From Leclercia sp. LSNIH1 (GTDB lineage Bacteria; Pseudomonadota; Gammaproteobacteria; Enterobacterales; Enterobacteriaceae), in the NCBI RefSeq assembly GCF_002902985.1, contig NZ_CP026167.1, positions 3,410,001-3,474,000 on the forward strand: 64,000 bases of DNA, read 5' to 3'. A program made the translations under genes and the position numbers. The notes under the pieces were generated by a model, which was not told the origin of the DNA, ran no database searches, and worked only from the letters and a program-made list of their open reading frames with translations. This document shows, piece after piece, positions 60,873 to 64,000 of the stretch (position 1 is its first letter; each line of letters opens with the position of its first letter).

Positions 60873-61774
60873 GCCCCCCTCACAGGTTGTAGCAGCACCG
60901 CGCGGCTCCAGTCATAAAATGCGCGCACCGAAGGCGGTAAATACCTGTTTTGCGGATAGACCAGCGAAAGCGGCAAATCAAAAGAGAGGTTATCCATGCA
61001 GGCGATGAGCGCGCCGTTTTGCAGGTAAGGCGCAACCAGATAGCTGGCGACACGGATTACCCCAAGCCCCTGTATACCGGCCTGAATATAGGCGTCGGTA
61101 TCATCGACAACCAGCGTCTCCTTCATCCGGATCGCGCAATCGCCCTCCTCAAGGGTAAAAAACCAGTCGGTGGTGCGTCCGGTGCGATGGTTGAGATAGC
61201 CAACGGCGTAATGCCTTTCCAGATCATCAATATTTTCCGGCTTACCATGGGCGGCAAGGTATGCCGGAGAGGCCAGAACCACCCACTTAAAGTTCGCGAG
61301 AGGTCGAGCCACCAGCGTGGTTGAATCGTCGATTCTGCCGGTACGAATCACGCAGTCATACCCTTCCTGAATGATATCTTCGACGTTATCGCTGGAACAC
61401 AGGATCAACTCCAGCTCAGGATACAGCTGCAGAAACTCCGCTAGCCTCGGGAGAATGCAGTGCCGGGCCAGCGACTGCGGCATCCCCACCTTGAAACGCC
61501 CTTTGGGCTGCGCCGCCCGGCCAGGAAAAGAGGATTCTATGGCGGCAATATCAGCCAGCACGCGTTTGCACTCCTCATAGTACCGTCGGCCATCGGCGGT
61601 CACGCTGAGTGTGCGGGTGGTTCGCTGCAGAAGCTTGATCCCGAGCCAGGCTTCCAGATCCTTAATCACGCGGGATACCGTTGAACGCGGCAATCCCATC
61701 GCTTCGGCTGTCCTGGCGAAGCTATGGGTATCCACCACGCCGACATAGACCTGCATTGCTTCCAGCTTATCCAT
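60869..61774 (-). CDS. LysR-family regulator (CrgA/DsdC-like, YafC-type)
   Basis: 301 aa. MDKLEAMQVYVGVVDTHSFARTAEAMGLPRSTVSRVIKDLEAWLGIKLLQRTTRTLSVTADGRRYYEECKRVL is the common 'DRxxxMxxFVxVVExGSF' LysR class. Effector domain about 90-295. It is divergent from the NmrA-type oxidoreductase at 61913 (138-bp gap), its probable target. Confidence 0.85.
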   Translation of the reverse strand: MDKLEAMQVYVGVVDTHSFARTAEAMGLPRSTVSRVIKDLEAWLGIKLLQRTTRTLSVTADGRRYYEECKRVLADIAAIESSFPGRAAQPKGRFKVGMPQSLARHCILPRLAEFLQLYPELELILCSSDNVEDIIQEGYDCVIRTGRIDDSTTLVARPLANFKWVVLASPAYLAAHGKPENIDDLERHYAVGYLNHRTGRTTDWFFTLEEGDCAIRMKETLVVDDTDAYIQAGIQGLGVIRVASYLVAPYLQNGALIACMDNLSFDLPLSLVYPQNRYLPPSVRAFYDWSRAVLLQPVRGA

Positions 61775-61912
61775 ATTGCCCTCCAGACCGACTGATTATG
61801 CCATTTTCACGAACAGTCTAACCCGTCCTCAGCCTCTTATCGCATAAACCACCCTGCCATAAAATGGCCTTAATAGCAGCAAACAAGCTGCTGACAAAGA
61901 TGAGGAATAAAA

Positions 61913-62842
61913 ATGACAGAGCGCAATGTTAATCAGGGCGAAAAAGTATTGGTGCTGGGAGCGGGACAACTGGGCACCGCCGTACTGGATTTTCTGATCC
62001 CGGCAGTCACACGGCGAAACGGCAGCGTCTCGGTTATCGTCTCGCCCGGGTCACTGGATCAACAGGGCAATCTGCTGGCCGATGATCATCAGCGACTGGC
62101 TGATTCAGGCGCAACATTTATGGCCGTTGACGTTGCAGCCAGTACGATTGAATCGTTAAAACCCCACTTTGCTGGCTTTGATACGGTGATCAACTGCATG
62201 GGTTTTATCGCCGGTGCAGGCACCCAGATAAAAATTACCCGCGCGGTGCTGGAGGCGGGCGTGAGACGCTACTTCCCCTGGCAGTTTGGCGTTAATTACG
62301 ATGTGGTCGGCAAAGGAAGCGGCCAACCCGTCTGGGACGAGCAGTATGAGGTCAGAACCCTGTTGCGGGAACAGCGCGCGACGGAGTGGGTGATTGTGTC
62401 AACCGGTATGTTTACCAGCTTTCTCTTCGAACCGGCGTTTGATGTGGTGAATTTAGCCAACAGAACCCTTCATGCTCTCGGAGGATGGGACACCCAGGTC
62501 ACCGTGACCTCACCCGCGGATATTGGCCGGCTGACCACGGCGATCTATTTGCAGCAGCCGCGTATCGTCAACGAGGTGGTCTTTGTCGCGGGGGAAACGA
62601 CCTCCTATGGCAAACTGGCGGAAACGGTTGAACGCGTCACAAAACAGACCTTCGCGAAAAGCGTATTCACGCTGCCCGCCTTACAGGAAGAACTGCGTTT
62701 ACAGCCGGATGATCCGATGCTGCGCTATCGCGTCGCCTTTGCCCGGGGAGAGGGAGTGTGGTGGCCGATGAGAGAAACCTGGAATGCGCGGAACAATCTG
62801 CCCACGCAGGATATTGCCTCCTGGCTCAAAACGGCCATTTAA
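61913..62842 (+). CDS. NmrA/isoflavone-reductase-like aromatic alcohol reductase
   Basis: 309 aa. NAD(P) motif VLVLGAGQLGTAVLDFL. FDTVINCMGFIAGAGTQIKITRAVLEAGVRRYFPWQFGVNYD is typical of NmrA/PCBER-like reductases, with FPWQFG replacing the usual FxPSEFG. Probable NADPH-dependent reductase of a small aromatic or carbonyl compound. Paired with the divergent LysR gene. ATG follows AGGAATAAA. Confidence 0.8.
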   Translation: MTERNVNQGEKVLVLGAGQLGTAVLDFLIPAVTRRNGSVSVIVSPGSLDQQGNLLADDHQRLADSGATFMAVDVAASTIESLKPHFAGFDTVINCMGFIAGAGTQIKITRAVLEAGVRRYFPWQFGVNYDVVGKGSGQPVWDEQYEVRTLLREQRATEWVIVSTGMFTSFLFEPAFDVVNLANRTLHALGGWDTQVTVTSPADIGRLTTAIYLQQPRIVNEVVFVAGETTSYGKLAETVERVTKQTFAKSVFTLPALQEELRLQPDDPMLRYRVAFARGEGVWWPMRETWNARNNLPTQDIASWLKTAI

Positions 62843-62858
62843 CGTTTGTCTTCCGGCC

Positions 62859-63737
62859 TCAGGCGCTGGCTTTAGCCAGCCGCCTGTCACGCCCCGGCGG
62901 CACGCCATACATCCGGGCATATTCCCGGGTGAACTGCGACACGCTGGCATAGCCTACCCTGTAGGCCGCCTGGGCAATGGCAGTTCCTTCTGTCAGCATC
63001 AGCCGACGGGCGTGGATCAGGCGCAGCTGTTTCTGAAACTGTAACGGCGAGGTGGTGGTGATAGCCCGGAAATGTTGATGGAACACGGAAACGCTCATTC
63101 CCGCCACGCCGGCAAGCTCTTCAACGCTTATCGTGCGGGTAAAATCCTTACGCAAAACCGCGACCGCGCGGCTGATGCGTGCGGAATAGCTCTCTGCTGC
63201 GCCAAGGGCACGGATAGCCGCCCCGTGTACGCTGCGAAGTAGCCAGTAATGCAGCTCTCTGCGTAATCCCTCACCCAGGACCGCCAGCGCAGGCGGGTCG
63301 TCAAACAGTCTTGCCAGCCGGTAAGCGGCATCCGCCACCCCGGCATTCATTGGTTCAATGCCGACGTAAGGCCCGTCACCCTGCCCTGCGGGTGCCAGCG
63401 CCTGAAGCTCACGCAGGATGGCAGTATCCAGCTCGAGCACCAGGGAATAGTAGGGATGGCGAAGGCTGGCCTGGGTAATCTGGCTGATCGTCGGCACATC
63501 CGCAGCAATCACCATCGCCTCGCCCGGGCCATAGTCAAAACGTTCAGTACCGGTCGTGACGCATTTGCGTCCCTGCAACAGCATCGCAATCAGCGGTTTG
63601 TTGATGGCCGCCTGCAAATCGCCGGGATGCAAAGCCCGGACAATCGTCAACCCCGGAACCGGCGTAGCAGCAACCCCGCTACGGTCAGCGTGCGTATCAG
63701 CATAGCGGCGGCAAAGCTCGAACAGTGCAGCAGGCAT
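62859..63737 (-). CDS. AraC-family regulator (AraC_N sensor type)
   Basis: 292 aa from ATG 63737 after AAAGGATCCT. N-terminal AraC_N domain (LQAAINKPLIAMLLQGRKCVTTGTERFDYGPGEAMVIAADVPTISQIT) and C-terminal double HTH (ISVEELAGVAGMSVSVFHQHFRAITTTSPLQFQKQLRLIHARRLML...VGYASVSQFTREYARMYGVPPGRD). Such regulators usually control a neighbouring divergent SDR or aldo-keto reductase, here the SDR at 63896. Confidence 0.85.
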   Translation of the reverse strand: MPAALFELCRRYADTHADRSGVAATPVPGLTIVRALHPGDLQAAINKPLIAMLLQGRKCVTTGTERFDYGPGEAMVIAADVPTISQITQASLRHPYYSLVLELDTAILRELQALAPAGQGDGPYVGIEPMNAGVADAAYRLARLFDDPPALAVLGEGLRRELHYWLLRSVHGAAIRALGAAESYSARISRAVAVLRKDFTRTISVEELAGVAGMSVSVFHQHFRAITTTSPLQFQKQLRLIHARRLMLTEGTAIAQAAYRVGYASVSQFTREYARMYGVPPGRDRRLAKASA

Positions 63738-63895
63738 AGGATCCTTTCGGGCAAGTTTTTTAACGATAGTATGTGATAACTGGCGACAGAACACCCCCCT
63801 GGAAGAGAAATGGGCAAAACTTCACAAGGATCGGGCAATGGCCACAGAGGGGCTTCTCCTACTGTAGTGATACCACTCAACAGACAGGAGCTGTC

Positions 63896-64000
63896 ATGAA
63901 TAAAATCGCACTTATCACCGGCGCCAACCGTGGCCTCGGCCGTCGTACCGCCCTCGCCATTGCACAACAGGGGGGTGATGTCATTGTCGCTTACAGAGGA
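63896..64000 (+). CDS. SDR family oxidoreductase (5' end only, runs off window)
   Basis: Only 35 codons are present: MNKIALITGANRGLGRRTA... with the classical TGANRGLG cofactor motif. ATG 63896 follows ACAGGAGCTGTC. The catalytic YxxxK lies beyond the window. Divergent from the AraC regulator. Confidence 0.82.
   Translation, partial: MNKIALITGANRGLGRRTALAIAQQGGDVIVAYRG

Overview
The window is about 64 kb of enterobacterial chromosome, probably Enterobacter-like; the genus is inferred from gene content and REP-type repeats, not proven. It is moderately GC-rich, tightly packed with genes, and carries REP repeats in several gaps. I recognise no tRNA, rRNA, CRISPR array, insertion sequence or prophage. 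The backbone matches the order around 32 min in E. coli K-12, read in the opposite direction: ydcS, ydcR, yncJ, rlhA (ydcP), ydcN, ydcO, tehB, tehA, ydcK, rimL, opgD, ydcJ (hglS), ydcI and trg. Lineage-specific blocks sit between these anchors.

Left part (1-30 kb). Between ydcR and yncJ lie a small zinc-ribbon gene, a luciferase-like flavin oxidoreductase, a tandem REP array, a cyanide-insensitive bd-type quinol oxidase operon with its tiny third subunit, and a multi-hairpin intergenic element with GGA loops. Between ydcO and tehB lie an AraC regulator with a DMT exporter, a DUF3313 lipoprotein, a divergent pair of a dipeptide-binding protein and a peptidase T paralogue, and a compact type VI secretion cassette (Hcp, L,D-transpeptidase-like effector, periplasmic immunity protein). 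Between opgD and hglS lie an aminotransferase, an amino-acid binding protein, a LysR regulator and a carboxylesterase.

Middle (30-43 kb). A DMSO-reductase-type operon (catalytic, FeS and membrane subunits plus a four-cluster ferredoxin) sits behind a perfect FNR-type site. It is followed by ydcI, a membrane PQQ dehydrogenase, a glycine-rich TonB-like lipoprotein, a Trg-type chemoreceptor that carries a C-terminal NWETF tether, and frmR-frmA for formaldehyde detoxification.

Right part (43-64 kb). There is a ycgZ-ymgA-ariR-type connector operon in which ariR has an in-frame amber codon, an unknown two-gene membrane operon, a mesX-mesD folate-independent methionine synthase pair, a glutathione peroxidase, a YedK/SRAP protein, a second zinc-ribbon gene that appears to start with ATT, and umuC under a LexA box without umuD. 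Next come a DsbG/ScsB/ScsA thiol-redox operon and then 10 kb of alternating regulators (AraC, XRE, LysR) and short-chain or NmrA-type oxidoreductases. That last stretch contains a frameshifted regulator and a truncated NmrA remnant, which suggests an accessory region in flux. No single system here is wholly undescribed. The best leads are the Hcp-effector-immunity cassette, the GGA-loop hairpin element, the ATT-start zinc ribbon, the umuD-less umuC, the NWETF-bearing Trg and the MesX/MesD pair.
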